Source of the DNA: Lytechinus variegatus | Taxonomy: Eukaryota; Echinodermata; Echinoidea; Temnopleuroida; Toxopneustidae | Reading direction: 5' to 3' | Length of the DNA: 64,000 nucleotides | NCBI RefSeq assembly: GCF_018143015.1 | Contig: NC_054740.1 | Span: 10,779,140 to 10,843,139 of the forward strand | Position numbers and translations under genes: made by a program | Shown: in pieces, positions 22,204-34,915 of the stretch | Layout of the letters: each line of letters starts with the position of its first letter | Numbering within the stretch: position 1 is the stretch's first letter | The notes under the pieces: model-generated | Database searches by the model: none | What the model was told of the DNA's origin: nothing | The model's input: the letters and a program-made list of their open reading frames with translations, nothing else

Positions 22204-22800
22204 GTATGGTACCGCATAACCAGTTAGAAGTAATTTTACAACATTGACATAGACTAGATTATAAGTTTCATAAAGCCAAAACCTAAGAATCGTATTTTAG
22301 CATTCTTTTGCACTCCGCTCTACAACTTTAGACTGCTGAGCCAACTGGTGGGTTGTGTTTATGACAAAGTACACTGGTATTATGTGATCAGGTACATAAG
22401 ATTTACATGCATGCTATGTGTGATGTGTGATAACACAACATTCCAGTCAGCCCACTAGCATGCAGTTGCAAATTACAGCACCAAACAAAGCTGAATACAT
22501 TCTGAGTGGTGGAATTTTGTTAGTTTTGCATTCTGTCAGAGTGATTTATTTGCCAAAAATATTGTTACATCTTATTAATGTTATTTGAATAATAATTGAA
22601 AGAGAAATATTTCAATCCAAGTAGGGTGAAAAATATTGTGTGTTGCTTGCTAAGAAATCTCATCGTTTTTGACTCCGCCTGCCCATCCATTGTCTCATAA
22701 TGGTGGGCCAAGTTTCTTAAAAAAACAAACATATTTCTTGTTGAGAAGCTAAACCACATGCATTGAATAAGAAACCCTTGTTATTGTTTTTCATTGACAG

Positions 22801-22924
22801 GTTGATACGAAGCCCATGTACATACGTGTATCCTGCAATCAAGAGGAATCATATGAGCTTGTTCTGGAGAAGCAAAGAGTCTGTCAAGTCCAGGATAAAG
22901 TGCATGCATTGGCTTGTTAAGTAG
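22801..22924 (+). pseudogene. Exon-like segment E4 in copy 2
   Basis: Counterpart of 11098-11221 with one G/A difference. Confidence 0.35.
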
Positions 22925-23008
22925 CTGGTTTTTATTTTTCATTCAGCCTATGGCTATGAGCCATCAGTCATGAAAATTCGTGAGTTTTGCCAACTTGGAA
23001 TTCTTCAG

Positions 23009-23095
23009 GTGAAAGATGCATGTCCTGTTGATAAATCTGTTATCAACCTTCTGAACATGTTGAAGAAAAAAGTGCCCTCCAAACAAGGGAAGTAA
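23009..23095 (+). pseudogene. Exon-like segment E5 in copy 2
   Basis: Counterpart of 11304-11390 with one silent difference. Confidence 0.35.
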
Positions 23096-23296
23096 CTGAA
23101 GTCCGGCTGAAGTCATGGAATAGCTGTTTTTAGGTCACAGAGCATGTCCTTTAGGTTAAAATTGTTACAAGTTTAAAGATTGTAAGTACATGTATGTACA
23201 GTTGTATTGATAAATTGTGATTTTTTGAAAGAGATTTGAAAAAGAAAGTTTAAAGTCACATTCAGAGCACAGTAGATGGAGATGGCTCACACACTT

Positions 23297-23975
23297 GATG
23301 AAGCATATTCTATGGAAGCTCAAAAGTGCCACCGAGATGTTGAGAAGTCGACATCATGGTAGCAAAAGATCAAATGACGAGATCCTGGATCTCATCATGT
23401 CCACATCTTTCAGAAGAGATGATCAGCAGACAAGATCCCGGATCTCATCATGTCGACATCTTTTAGAAGAGATGATCAGATGACATGATCATGAATCGAA
23501 GATCTTGTCATCTGATCATCTCTTCTAAAGGATGTCGACATGACGAGATCCGGGATCTTGTCATCTGATCATCTCTCCTACAAGATGTCGACATGACGAG
23601 ATCCGGGACCTTGTTATCTGATCATCTCTTCTACAAGATGTTGACATGACGAGATCTTCTATCTCGTCATGTCTACATCCAGTGGAAGAGATGATTAGGT
23701 GTCATGATCTCGTAACTCGTCATATCTACATCTTGTAGGAGAGATGATCAGATGACAAGATCCCGGATCTCGTCATGTCGACATCCTTTAGATGTCGACA
23801 TGTCAACATCATGAGAACCTGGATCTTGTCATCTGATCATCTCTTCTAAAAGATGTCGACATGATGAGATCAGGGATCTCGTCATCTGATCTTTTGCTAT
23901 CATGTCGACTTCCCAAGATAATTATCACAACATCTCGGTGCCACTTTTAAGCTTCCATAATATTCACACTTCATC
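23297..23975. repeat. Foldback tandem-repeat array, copy 2 (shorter)
   Basis: Same outer edges and unit sequence as 11592-12460 but 190 bp shorter. The direct-orientation half has fewer units, and one extra unit in direct orientation is embedded in the inverted half (about 23726-23790). Confidence 0.85.
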
Positions 23976-25290
23976 TACTCACAGGAATATCTCAAGAGCT
24001 CCATTCCTGAGAAAACATAGTGCAAGGTCTTGTATCTTCTTTAGAATATGTGGGAACTTTTGTACACATAATCAATGTTGACTCTCAAATCTCCTGTACA
24101 GAGAATCCTTGTACAATTGCCGAGGTTGGCCTGATGGACGATGCCAAAGTGTAGCTTGCGAGCTTTTGAATATATTGTGAGGTAGCCTACCAACTGCATA
24201 AGGATTCTCTCATATCAACCTGTATCGGTTCAAGAACTGCCTTGTTTATGTTATTGCAACAGCTGAATGCAAAATTGTTTTTGAAAATATGCTTGTAAAA
24301 AAAGAAAAGAAAAAATAGTATTGTGAACAAGTCAAACAAAAGGACAATATTTTAAAACTTGATTGGACATTAGTTTTGGTCTCGACGTAAATGTGTTTTC
24401 TACAATGTGCAGTAGTTGTACATACCTGCCAACTATTCAGATTTTTGAGCTTTCAAGCTATAAATTCTGGATAGTTCAGATTTTTGAAATTCTTCATGAT
24501 GGTTAATTCAATCTTAAAGTTCAAAGATTTTATATATAAATTAATTGGAAAAAATACTATCAATGTTGGCAGTTTTGGACTGGCATTGTGTATAGCTAAA
24601 ATGTTTTGCTCTCTGAATGTGAAATGGGAAGTGGCAAGTGGGCTCTCAATTTCTTGAGTAAATCATGGAAAAAAGTGAGAACCCTCTTTCAAGGAAGGAA
24701 GAACAAAAACAGTAAATACAGTTCCAAAAAGACTGAAACACTAAAGAGGAATTTTCATTCTTTAATGGCTTTGGATCAGGGAAATTTCTTTTTTTTTTAA
24801 AGTTGTCCAACATTTTATTGTTCTTTTGGAATGATTTTCAACTGTTAATGGAAAGTATTTTGATTCGTCAGGTTTGTAATAAATCATCAAATTTGTTGTT
24901 TTTGTTTGACAAAAATCAAATGGTTTTGTCAAGCAAAAACAACAAATTTGATATTTTGATATTATTGAATTTGATGCAATTGTTGCATGGTACTGGTAAC
25001 TGCATTTGATGTCAGGAAGTTAATGCCAGGGGCATATGCAGGATTTTTTTTTTTTGGGGGGGGGAGTGGAGAAGTTTTGGAAAGTGGACCTTTGCTAAAT
25101 TTTCCTGAAATATACATTTATTTTTAATCATCGACCAAAAAAAGCTTAGGGGGGCGGCAATTTGACAACCCAATTTTCTTTTTCAAACGTAAAAAAAAGG
25201 GCGATTTATTAAACGCAGATGCACAAAAGTAGACCTTTCGCATTTTGCGAACGCAAACCCGCACCCCCTGCAATGCATATGCCCCAGGTT

Positions 25291-26010
25291 AATGCAAAGT
25301 ATTTTGACATTTTTAGTGAGTTTAATGTAGGCCCTAATTGTTGTAACTGAATTTGTTGCAATTGTTATACAGTAGTGGTAACTGAAAAGAATTTGTTGTC
25401 AGGACGAAGATTGCTTGTTGCTCTTAAGAATATATCAAGGAGTTCCAGCTAATCTCCTTCGCAGCCTGCTTACTGTGACAGCAGTAGTCTCAGTATGAGA
25501 CTGCGAAGGAGATTTGCTAAAACTCTATCTTTATTTAAATGCAGAGTATTTTGACATTGCTAGAGAATTTAATGTAGGCCCTAATTGTCGTAACTGAATT
25601 TGTTGCGATTGTTATACAGTAGTGGTAACTAATAAAAATAATTTGTTGTTGGAATGAAGATTGTTTGTTGCTCTTAAGGATATATAGGAGTTTTGGTTTA
25701 TCTCCTTGGCAGCCTGCTTGAAAATCATACTGTGACGGCAGAAATCTCAATCAGGCTGCTAAGGAGAAAAGCCAAAACTTCTCTATATCCCTAATGCAGA
25801 GTATATTGACATTGTAGTGAATTTGATGTAGGCTAGGTTTGTAACCGAATTTGTTGCAATGGTTATAACGAATTTTTTGTCAGGATGAAGATTGTTGCTC
25901 TTATAGGAGTTATAGCTAATCTCCTTCGCAGTCTGCTTGACACTTATACTGTGATAGCAGAATTATCAGTCAGACTGCAAAGGAGATTAACATCCATAAT
26001 GCAGAGTATT
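25291..26010. repeat. Hairpin-bearing tandem module, three units plus partial (copy 2)
   Basis: Units begin at 25291, about 25537 and 25792, with a truncated start at 25998. The unit at 25537-25791 has no positional counterpart in copy 1. Each complete unit contains the CTCCTT(C/G)GCAG hairpin. Confidence 0.75.
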
Positions 26011-26466
26011 TTGACTTTGCAGTGAGTTTTAGTAAATATTTTATAAAATGTTACTTGCTGGCAAGTGTTGACTGGATTTGATGTATTTTGAATTTGTTTC
26101 CTCAGGAATTTCGAGGTTCTATTAAAACTTACAAAAATACTAACTATATCTGTATTTGTTTGTTTATCACAGGTGTGCTTTCTGACTATTACATGACAAA
26201 TTAACGTCAAAATGCATTACAAATTGATGAATGTAAAAAACAAATTAAAAAATGAGAATGAGGAATTAAAATGTTGCAATGACAAACTTTGAAAAAGGTT
26301 TGTCAAATTAGACCACTTTTCATGACAAATTAAAATTCGTCATGTTATGGTGCATGACAAATCTATAATGACAAATCTTTGGCATGACAAATTTATTAAT
26401 TTGTTAAATTAAACCACAGTAATGACGAATTTATATTTGTCAATTGACAAAGTTAACTTTTCAGTG

Positions 26467-27401
26467 TTCATTTTGTCATATTTGGAAATATTGGTGTAAG
26501 TGAAGCGTTCAGTAACCTACAATGTCAGCGTACATAAGGGCAGGGACGATCTGCTTTCCCCTTTTTCCTCGCGCTTTACAGGACACTTGCAAAAATTGAT
26601 ATGAAACCTCAAAACTTGCACAAAATCGATTTTGATTCAGAAAAGGCAAAGACTCATATAGCTAGGTTTGCTTTACCACTTCGCTTCTACGATCCTACAA
26701 AATAAATATCGAGTTTACATCTTGGATACAGTCATGCAAATACTTAAAATGTCGCTGCAAATTGTTAGCAAGTCCGATGCGATATACACACAGTAAATAC
26801 CAAAAATAGCTTCACTTTTTTTTCTTTTTGGGTCGATGGACATAATATTTATTATCATATTAGGGCTTTTTTCTGTGAATAATTATTCATTAACTGTTTT
26901 TACAGGAAGCACTGCTGCTTTATCGAATTGCGTATTGCAGGCGAGACTGCCAGAAGCGTTCCACTTGTATATCTTTTTATCTTTCTCTTCCTCCCTTTTC
27001 TTTCCTCTTTCTCCCTTCTTATTTCTACCTCTCACCCCTTTCATTTTTTCCCGACGGCAAGCCGCAGCAGCGCAGATTTACAGACGATATCCGGAGGGGG
27101 GGGGGGGGGGGAGGAGGGTCGTAGTACCCCCCCTTTTAGCGACGGCCCTGGCTATGGGTGACCCTTTCATTTCATGTTGTGTATCAAAATAGAAACGAAA
27201 AACAAAGTTTGTAAGACTGACTGTTTTTCCCCCTGCGACGTGCTGTGCATCATGTCAAATTGTGTACTCGCATGTAATACAATCAAAGTAATGGGGAAAA
27301 AACATTTTGAATATAGTTTTATTATCATATTAAAAAAAGGCCCTTTATGGCTTATCATACACAATATTAGTATCAATAACAATATTAGAATTAAATGTTT
27401 A
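26467..27401. other. Intergenic, no gene recognised
   Basis: Holds a C/T-rich tract at about 26981-27045 and a 16-base G run at 27096-27111. Frames across it are low complexity. Confidence 0.35.
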
Positions 27402-27494
27402 TTAGATAAACATTTGCAAGTATCGGAAAATGAGGCATATTCCAGGCTCCATCTCTTCCAAGTGCAGTTTCCTTTCAGCGAGGTCCACGGCCTT
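27402..27494 (-). pseudogene. Possible terminal exon of unknown gene
   Basis: On the minus strand, after acceptor-like GTAGTTTAG, a 30-residue reading begins KAVDLAERKLHLEEMEPG and ends LQMFI with TAA at 27402-27404. AATAAA follows within a few bases of the stop. Charged and amphipathic composition and GC-richer third positions than the surroundings suggest coding origin. No upstream exon was identified. Confidence 0.25.
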
Positions 27495-29890
27495 CTAAAC
27501 TACCAGCAAGAGAGGAATTGTAAATGACCGAAATTCATAAGGATTATTACCGATTACGTTGGTGATACCACTATGGTAAATAACAGACGATAGAATCTCC
27601 CAAGTTGTCGGTTGATGGATTTTAAATTTCGCTATACCAGAAAAAACAAAAAGAGGTGTAGCGAAAAAAAACACCACCCACTAGGATTACCTGGAAATAT
27701 CTTGAAGATTTTGATGCCTCTACTCCGAAAATATCATTCTCATTTCAGTTTTAGAAGGTATGCATGTTCGGCGCCTATGATAAAAAAAATAATCATGATA
27801 TAGCAATAACTGAAGAAAAAGGATAAAAAGTTAACCAAGCTCAGACGAAGATGTGATTTTCTGTAAATTTTAATCTCCTTGTTTTAGTCATAACAACCGG
27901 ATAGATAATGCTGTCTTTTATAACAGGCATCACACCATACTGGTTGAATAACCGAGAAAGTAATTTTATATATATATGCCTACATATCAAGTGACGTAAA
28001 GAGCATGGCCGCGTATGTGCATGGCCACGTGCGGCAAATATTGCCATTTCCGCTCGCCCCTGTAAAAGTGCCGAGCAATACGCACAGGCCATTTAATCCG
28101 ATCAATGAAAATATCATTTACCAAAGCATTTTTTTTTTGTAACAGGTCAGCAAGTCTTTACTCAGGCACGTAATCTTTGTCTAACAACGTGCAAGATTCC
28201 GAAGAAGCATAATCCCATATAAATACATTATCCTTGCGGCATCGAACGTGACTTTAAAGTGAGTTGGTACGATACTCCGTCTTTTAAAACTCCTTGATCA
28301 TTTTGATAATGCATGTTAAGCATACTCTTTATTCCGTCTCGTGCGAAGTCCGAATAAACGCGTTTCTAAACACGTGTAGCACTCTCGGGGCCAGTTTCCG
28401 GGCCAGTTGCAGACACAACCAAGAAGATCACATGCAAATCCTAAATCCGCGATAATGATTGGTTGTTTGGTTGTAAACTTTGATTGTAACACTGTCATAA
28501 ACCCAGATCTTACCAATTTCAAATTTGCCGTTTTTCATTTTCACAGAACATAAGAAAATGGCCGTAAATGATTACAATGAAATGTAACTTGTATAAACAT
28601 TCTAAAATTGAGGAAGGTGCAATGTATGATATTTTTCATAAATAAGACAGTAAAATCAAATTATTATTCACATCGTAAAGATCTGAGAAAATGGAGGGAT
28701 CCACTAAGAAGCACGTGCTTGTAGTGTGTGGACCCCTCTAATAAAATAATGTAGAATCGCCTACAAAGACGGACACAGAGGAAAGTCACAGATCATAGAA
28801 CAGCACAAAACAAACAAACAAACAAACAAAGAACAAGAACAAAAGACAAGGGAAACAAATGTTGTAATGAGAAGCTTGTTTATGGACAAGCAACCTTAGG
28901 GTAAGGACAGCCGTTTGTTGACTGAAATTCCCAAAGTGTAATTAAATGGATGAAATAAATGCAGGTACTTACCATCTTGACATAGTCATAAATTTGAATC
29001 ATCATTTATTTTTAAACAAACACGTGTACACGCTGCTGTAAAAATAAAGTGTCTTTTCGTGCTTCTTCAGGAAGTCGGATTGGAAACTGACCAGTGTATA
29101 TCAAGTGGCTGAAGGAACTTCTTTAAATAGAATAGTCAGGATAGTATGCTCGAGAAATTAACGATCGGAACTTTGGTGGTCGGAATGAAAGCTGACCAGT
29201 GAATACGAAATGAACAAAGGAACTACTTTAGAATAATTGATCTAAAATGCAGCTGATCGCCATTTTGGTGGCTAAAATTGTAATTAGCACCTGCATGGCA
29301 GCCATTTTGATTTTAAAATAAAATATTCTTGTAAACCATGGCAAGATATACAGTTTGTCAACATCACTTTATTCATTAACACCGTAAATTAAAAAAAAAG
29401 TTGCCATAGTACATTTTTTTTTGGGGGGGGGGGGGTTCGTATGGTATTCGCATTGCTTAGTCAACTATGATTTGTGCCATGTGACCTATATAACTTTGTA
29501 TTCATACCATCTTGTAGGCATATAGTTTTCACTGACTACGCGTTTACGACCAAGACAGATAATGTTCCTCAAATAAATATTACGATGTGTTCATGTTTAT
29601 TGAAGGAAATTACATTTCAATTAAAGAAAGACGAAAAACAACAACAACCAAAACGAACAGACAATTTTAATTTCTTTATTGTTAACGTTTGAATTTAGAT
29701 CTTGTATTTACATTTTAATGGAAATAATTTTTCATGTATTCAAATGTCTCGCTAGGAAATTTTCAATGGAGGAAGGGGGGTGGCCAGTCGAGAGTGCACT
29801 ACCAGGTCGCCAAAATAGAAAGTTCAAAAGATTTTTGAAAATTGAAGAGCCCACTTCCTTTACCCTTTTTTAACCAGATTATTTCTCTCG
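27495..29890. other. Intergenic, no gene recognised
   Basis: Contains a CAAA microsatellite at 28808-28830, an imperfect ~105-bp direct duplication (29072-29165 and 29178-29275, sharing GACCAGTG and GGAACT.CTTTA) and a 13-base G run at 29423-29435. Confidence 0.35.
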
Positions 29891-29891
29891 C

Positions 29892-30011
29892 GTGCCGTTT
29901 CATAAAACTTGTTATTATAACAAAATCCCTTTTAAGTTTAAAGCTGCTGAAATCATTCGATTTAAATTGGCTGATATAAAACTTGTTATGGACATTGTGC
30001 ATCTGTTACTG
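29892..30011. repeat. Half-MITE of the GTTTCATAAAACTTGTTAT family
   Basis: Shares CCGTTTCATAAAACTTGTTAT, AAGCTGCTGAAAT and TTGGCTGAT with 56995-57105, and its left end with 30119-30269. The opposite inverted end is degraded. Confidence 0.55.
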
Positions 30012-30118
30012 TAACACGTCATACTTAAACGAGACCTAGAAGAAAGCCTAGGAAGATCAGCTGGTGATGGATCTTAAATGTCAGCTTCAAATCCGATGAA
30101 ATAGTCCTAGCCGTTTAC

Positions 30119-30269
30119 TGGGCCCCGTTTCTTAAAGAGGTTTTATAATAACAAATGCACAATTTATATATCAAAGTTTACTATCGGCTAATCAAATCCA
30201 ATGATTTCGGTAGCTTTCAACTAGTATTGCAAATTTGTTATCACAACAAGTATTATGAAACTGGCCCCT
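30119..30269. mobile_element. Complete ~150-bp MITE, GGGCC-GTTTC family
   Basis: The left end GGGCCCCGTTTCTTAAAG is paired with the reverse complement of the right end (GGGGCCAGTTTCATAATACT), each followed by a TTAT.ATAACAAAT-like tract. TGG-type bases flank both ends, but the duplication length is unclear. Confidence 0.65.
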
Positions 30270-30384
30270 GGACTTTTTTTAAAATTATTGATCCTTTAAG
30301 AAAAATGCTGTATTACGGTAAAGGTCATTGAAATCAGTATGCACCTGTTTTTCAAGCATCTCAAGCGCTATTTCAATCTCCGCC

Positions 30385-30492
30385 CTAGTCATACCATTGA
30401 GACCGACTCCAATCCGATCAAACTTATTACGTTATTTACAGTGATAAACTCTCGGCTAGTTTAAAGTCGATCTGATCATTAAGTGTGGCTGT
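30385..30492. mobile_element. ~105-bp palindromic MITE (family member 4, diverged)
   Basis: Contains GAGACCGACTCCAATCCGAT, CAAACTTATTACGTTATT and an inverted TCGATCTGATC...GTGGCTGTGGC end matching the units at 17536-17768. Confidence 0.5.
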
Positions 30493-33400
30493 GGCATATT
30501 ATATTTCAAAAGCAGGGCCATGTCTTACAAAGAGTTGTGATTGATCCGATTTTTGCAACTATGGACGGCCAGCAACGTCAACATGTATTGTGCATGCTTG
30601 TTCAAAATATTTTCTAGCTTTGATGTATATTCATGCATTATTTTTTCTTCTTAAAAATTCACTGTGCTTCTTTTTTTTTACAAAGCACGTTGTGCACATT
30701 TCCTGTAGAAAAATTTATGACACTGATGAATTTCCGTATAGTTACGATCACTCGTAACTCTTTTTAAGACGGCCCCCTGATATTCATTTCTCAAACAGGA
30801 AATTTGTCCGAACTTGCCCCTAAGTATAAGCGTTGACGTCATGTCAGTAACGTATACCAATACTTTTCTTGTCTTATATTCTATTTCATTAAATGTAAAT
30901 GAATATATTGACTTGATATCGATATTATTTACTGTTTCAATTATCTCAATTTGTACGCAGAATCGGCGCCAGTTACTTTGGTATTTTCTTTTCTAAATAT
31001 AATTTCTAATACATCTTTTTATTATTTGTACATTTCAAATGCGATTTGATATGAATTTCATGAATAGCGCTACGTAATATACTACGCTATTGTTATTATT
31101 TTCATTTTTATTGTCATTAATTGTTATTCATCTATCTATTTTCCATTACGATCTGAAGGCAATGCCATTATTCTCACTTGAGTAACAGGGGTAATACACA
31201 ACCTCACGACCAACATCTCTGTTTTGGAAACCTCTTTTCTTTCGTATTCTCATTACTTCCACTAATAAGTTCATTGATAGCTGATGGTCAACTTTTCTCC
31301 AATGACCTTTGCGATATTTCATTAGGATGAGCACTAACATTTTCAAATGAAGATGTTGCGTAAGTTTTCCCGGCAAAGCATTAAAATTCTAAGAATGAAA
31401 GGCATTGTATAGACCAGGTGACCAGAATAGTACATGAGGGGTAAAGTTTGGAAATCTGTTTGTTTTATAGTCTGCTTCTGGCACATTTTGACTATTGTTT
31501 GAGCTACTGTCAAATACCAGTGATTATGAAGACATTGTTTTTCTTCAGCTTGGATGTGATGAAAATAATATTTCAAAAGGAATACAGGAATAATCATCAA
31601 ATCACAAATGCCTATGTCAGTGAATTTGAAAACTAAAATGACCTTTTACTGCTTGTAAGCAGTTTACAACCGTAAACAGGCTTATTGAAGATCTTAAGTG
31701 AGTAGTTGTTCTCTTCCCCTGTTCCTCGTTGTGCCGCCTATTTTTCAGGGTGAAGGCGTTATCAATTATTATTCAAATAGATTAATTACTTTATCCTTAT
31801 ACAAGAAAACATGTTCAAATTAACTATTTTTCAGCGCGGTCCTGCTAACATAAAATGGCAACCATGAATACAAAATATATGACATAGGTTCTTCAAATAT
31901 AATGAATTCAACGTATTAAATCAGATTAATCAGAAATGCAAATATCTTTCATTACAATCTAATAAATGTGTGAGGAACCAGTGAAATGAGAAAAGTTACT
32001 CATTGGATATCGGATAATAAAATTACGGTAAGATAGAAATTAAAGACTATGATACATATCTTCTTCTGTATCCTTCCTCCATTGTAATCAGAGATCATGC
32101 ATCATTAGCGTTAACTATTTTGAAGTAAGAGTAAGGTAGAGCAAAATATGTGAATCTTACGAGAGAACTTTATGACAAGTAGGTTGAGGTTGTTTTTGGA
32201 TGAATCGGTTATTGATCGATATTGGGTAGAACAGGGCGGAAATGGCAAATTGTTGTGGTCCTTGATCGTTGAAATATTCAGAAATATATTGCAATTCCTC
32301 GTTTTCTTTTATTAGGCATTTAATGTTTAGAAGTTTATTAAATAATTCCAGTAATCTTATGAAGGAAATCAGTCAAATGGTAATACATGTGGTATAACGT
32401 AGAGTACTGGGCGCAGTAGAGTTGAAATTAAGGAATATCATCTCCAATATTACAGCTAGTAGATAATATTTTCTTAAAATCTCGGGTAGATATGAACACA
32501 GCCGAAATACATGACTTGCACAATACTATACACTGACACTCTTGTGGAGGGGCAAGGACGGCGATTTCTTGTCACGACCGGAGAATGGGCAAAGCATTCT
32601 GGATCCCTTCCGGAAATTTTGCGAGAAAGTGTAGCGACCGGGCCATAGACATAGATGTGAACTGTGGGTCGTTTCTTAATTCCCAATAAACAAGTCATTC
32701 TAACGGGCTGAGCAGATGTGTCAACCGCATTCCATCCCCGTAGTAATGCGGACACAACTGGTTTAGAATTCCCCAGGATGGGATATATCCTCTCTAGGGG
32801 CGGTGCTGGAAATGTGACGTCACATTTTTTTCCTCATTTAAAAACAAGGTGGTAATATTATAGAATTACACGACTTATCCCTTTATTTTTTTAATCGTTT
32901 TTTTTGGTTTATTTTGTCCCGGTTGTCCCCTTTCGTTCCTCATCTTCTTTTTCTTTTACCAAATCAATAGGCCTGCATAACCAATAACACACAACTCAAC
33001 ACTATTCTTATAGTCTTAAAATAAAAATGAAGCATTAGAAGAAAAAAAGAGGCCGAAAGTGGTGAAAAATTTTACAAATTTAAAAGCAAAAATAAAAATA
33101 AAGAAAAGTGATTAACTTTGGAAAATTAGATCCCCTATTTGCATTACCGTGTTGTGTTTTTTTCCTTTTAATTTTAGCGTAAGATTTAAATATAAGAGCA
33201 TCTTTATTCTATATCTGATATTGATTAAAAAAAAACAAATTCCAGCGTTGTGCTGTTTTAAGTCTTCCCCCTTTTTTTACAGAATCATCTTGCTATTGGG
33301 GTAGCCTTCTTTGATAGCTTCATGATATTCATGACTTCTGAAAGGAGGTTTTCACCCAGAACACTGGCGAGGGTGGTTCCACGATCAAGGGGGGGGGGGG

Positions 33401-34054
33401 ACACGAAAGATGGAGGAAAGAAAGGAAAGGAAAGAGACAAGACACCGCTTTATTTGGTGAATATTATGTCTAATCTTTCACAAAATTAGATGTCCATTTG
33501 GAAAGGTAGAAAATTGGTTTGCCCGCTTCGCTCGCTCGAAACTTTTAAGATACTTTGTTACTCATGTCATGTTGCGTCCCCAATATCATTTGACTCATTA
33601 CACTACTGATCTAGAATCCTATTTCATTTGCATGAATTGACCTGGTGAAATCGCAAGATCGTTCAGCCATAATATCGAGTGGTCAGTTTTTGCCACTTAA
33701 GTTCTCAAAATATATCGACTTGGCGAGTTCTGGAAATGCGCACCAAATTTCCACGAACTCCCTCGGTCGATATGTTTACAGATCTATGGTCTTTTGGCAC
33801 AAGTTATGTCCACTGCATTGCGAGAGTGTCGATATCATAAATAATATATAAATTGTGTAATTCTAAAGACCTTTCAAATAGGTTGCCTGGACATTTCATC
33901 ACACCGATCGTTACATGCTTTTAATGGATTAGAGAAATAGGGAGAAGGTATATTCTACCCGATCTCCTTTCGAGAGGGGGGGGGGGGGGTGGCATTGAGA
34001 TGTGATGATTCATAAATATAACCCATTCTAACTTCTACTAAGTTAACCCTTATT
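30493..34054. other. Intergenic, no gene recognised
   Basis: Includes a CRE-like 16-bp palindrome AATGTGACGTCACATT at 32811-32826, and G runs at 33389-33400 and 33976-33989. A GC-richer block at about 32500-32750 is open on both strands; its minus frame (32474-32755) is 93 codons but has no recognised domain. A GCTTCGCTCGCTCGAAAC motif at about 33525 is of a type scattered through the window (also at about 36123 and 47922). Confidence 0.3.
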
Positions 34055-34660
34055 AAAGGGATGGTCCGGGCTGATTTTTTTTATCCAAATAAATAGAATA
34101 AAATTCACAGAGCAAAATGCCGAAAATTTCATCAAAAAAAATTGGATAACAAATAACAAAGTTTAATGTTTACCAATATTTTGTGAAAACAGTCATATAT
34201 ACACATCGTCATGAATATTTATCAGGTGGGCTGATGATGTCATATCCACACTTTCCTTTTTCATATGTTATTCATGTTATTAAATGTTTCATTTTCTCAT
34301 ACATGTGTAAAGGATGTGTCTCCATTATGATGAAATAAGTTACGGCAATAAATAACTAATGCACTTAATCAGTTGTCAATACAATTGTTTTAGTTCTTGG
34401 TTGACATTTTTCTTAATAAACCTAGTTTCATACAATAAAATAAAAAAGAACAAGTGGGGATACGACATCATCAGCCCCCTAGTGAATGATATTCATAAGA
34501 CATGCCTAATCTGTTTCACCGGAATAATGCAAACCTTTACAATTCAATATATTTGTTATCCGATTTTGATCAAATATTCAGCATTTTGCTCTGTGAACAT
34601 GGTGAATGTTACTCTATTTTTTGAGATATAAATATATCCAGGCTGAACCATCACTTTAAT
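34055..34660. mobile_element. ~600-bp MITE, TTAAAGGGATGGTCC ends
   Basis: Inverted ends: TTAAAGGGATGGTCCGGGCT at the left and the reverse complement of AGGCTGAACCATCACTTTAA at the right. Sub-end blocks ATTCACAGAGCAAAATGC and TTGGATAACAAATA pair with their counterparts near 34550-34600. A central inverted GATGATGTCATATCC/GGATACGACATCATC pair also matches. A TTAA target is possible but merges with the ends. Confidence 0.7.
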
Positions 34661-34780
34661 GTCCATTATGATCCACTGGTTCTTTTTTTTCAAACAACGT
34701 CACTCCGGATTGTTATCTCCAGCTTAGCTAGTGTATGTCACTGGTTGGACATCCTCATTTGCTTACATGATTCCATTACA

Positions 34781-34915
34781 TTTGCTCCGGCGACAATTGC
34801 TCCACACACGAAATAAATTACCAACTTCAACCCTTGGTTTAACACTATACCCTATCCTAAACTTAACCCTACCTCTTAGAAAAAATTAAGCCCGGAGCAA
34901 TTGTCGCAGGAGAAA
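34781..34915. mobile_element. 135-bp MITE, GCGACAATTGCTCC ends
   Basis: TTTGCTCCGGCGACAATTGC at the left pairs with GGAGCAATTGTCGC at 34894-34907. The interior has CCTATCCTAAACTTAACCCT, a run common in short elements of marine invertebrates. Confidence 0.65.

Larger units (their letters stand above)
18917..26466. mobile_element. Large CACTA-like DNA transposon, copy 2
   Basis: Same termini and orientation as 7702-14743. The left end is identical over 22 bases, and the right end has one change (AGTTAACTTT for AGTTATCTTT). TT flanks both sides (18915-18916, 26467-26468). It is 7550 bp and nearly identical to copy 1 along most of its length. It differs by a private 636-bp insertion, a shorter foldback array, one extra hairpin module and absence of the 139-bp MITE. 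Without selection on the ends, such similarity implies recent transposition or conversion. Confidence 0.75.

Noticed and set aside
32474..32755. 93-codon minus-strand ORF
   Set aside because: Other frames on both strands are nearly as open through the same GC-richer block, and no domain or splice context was found.
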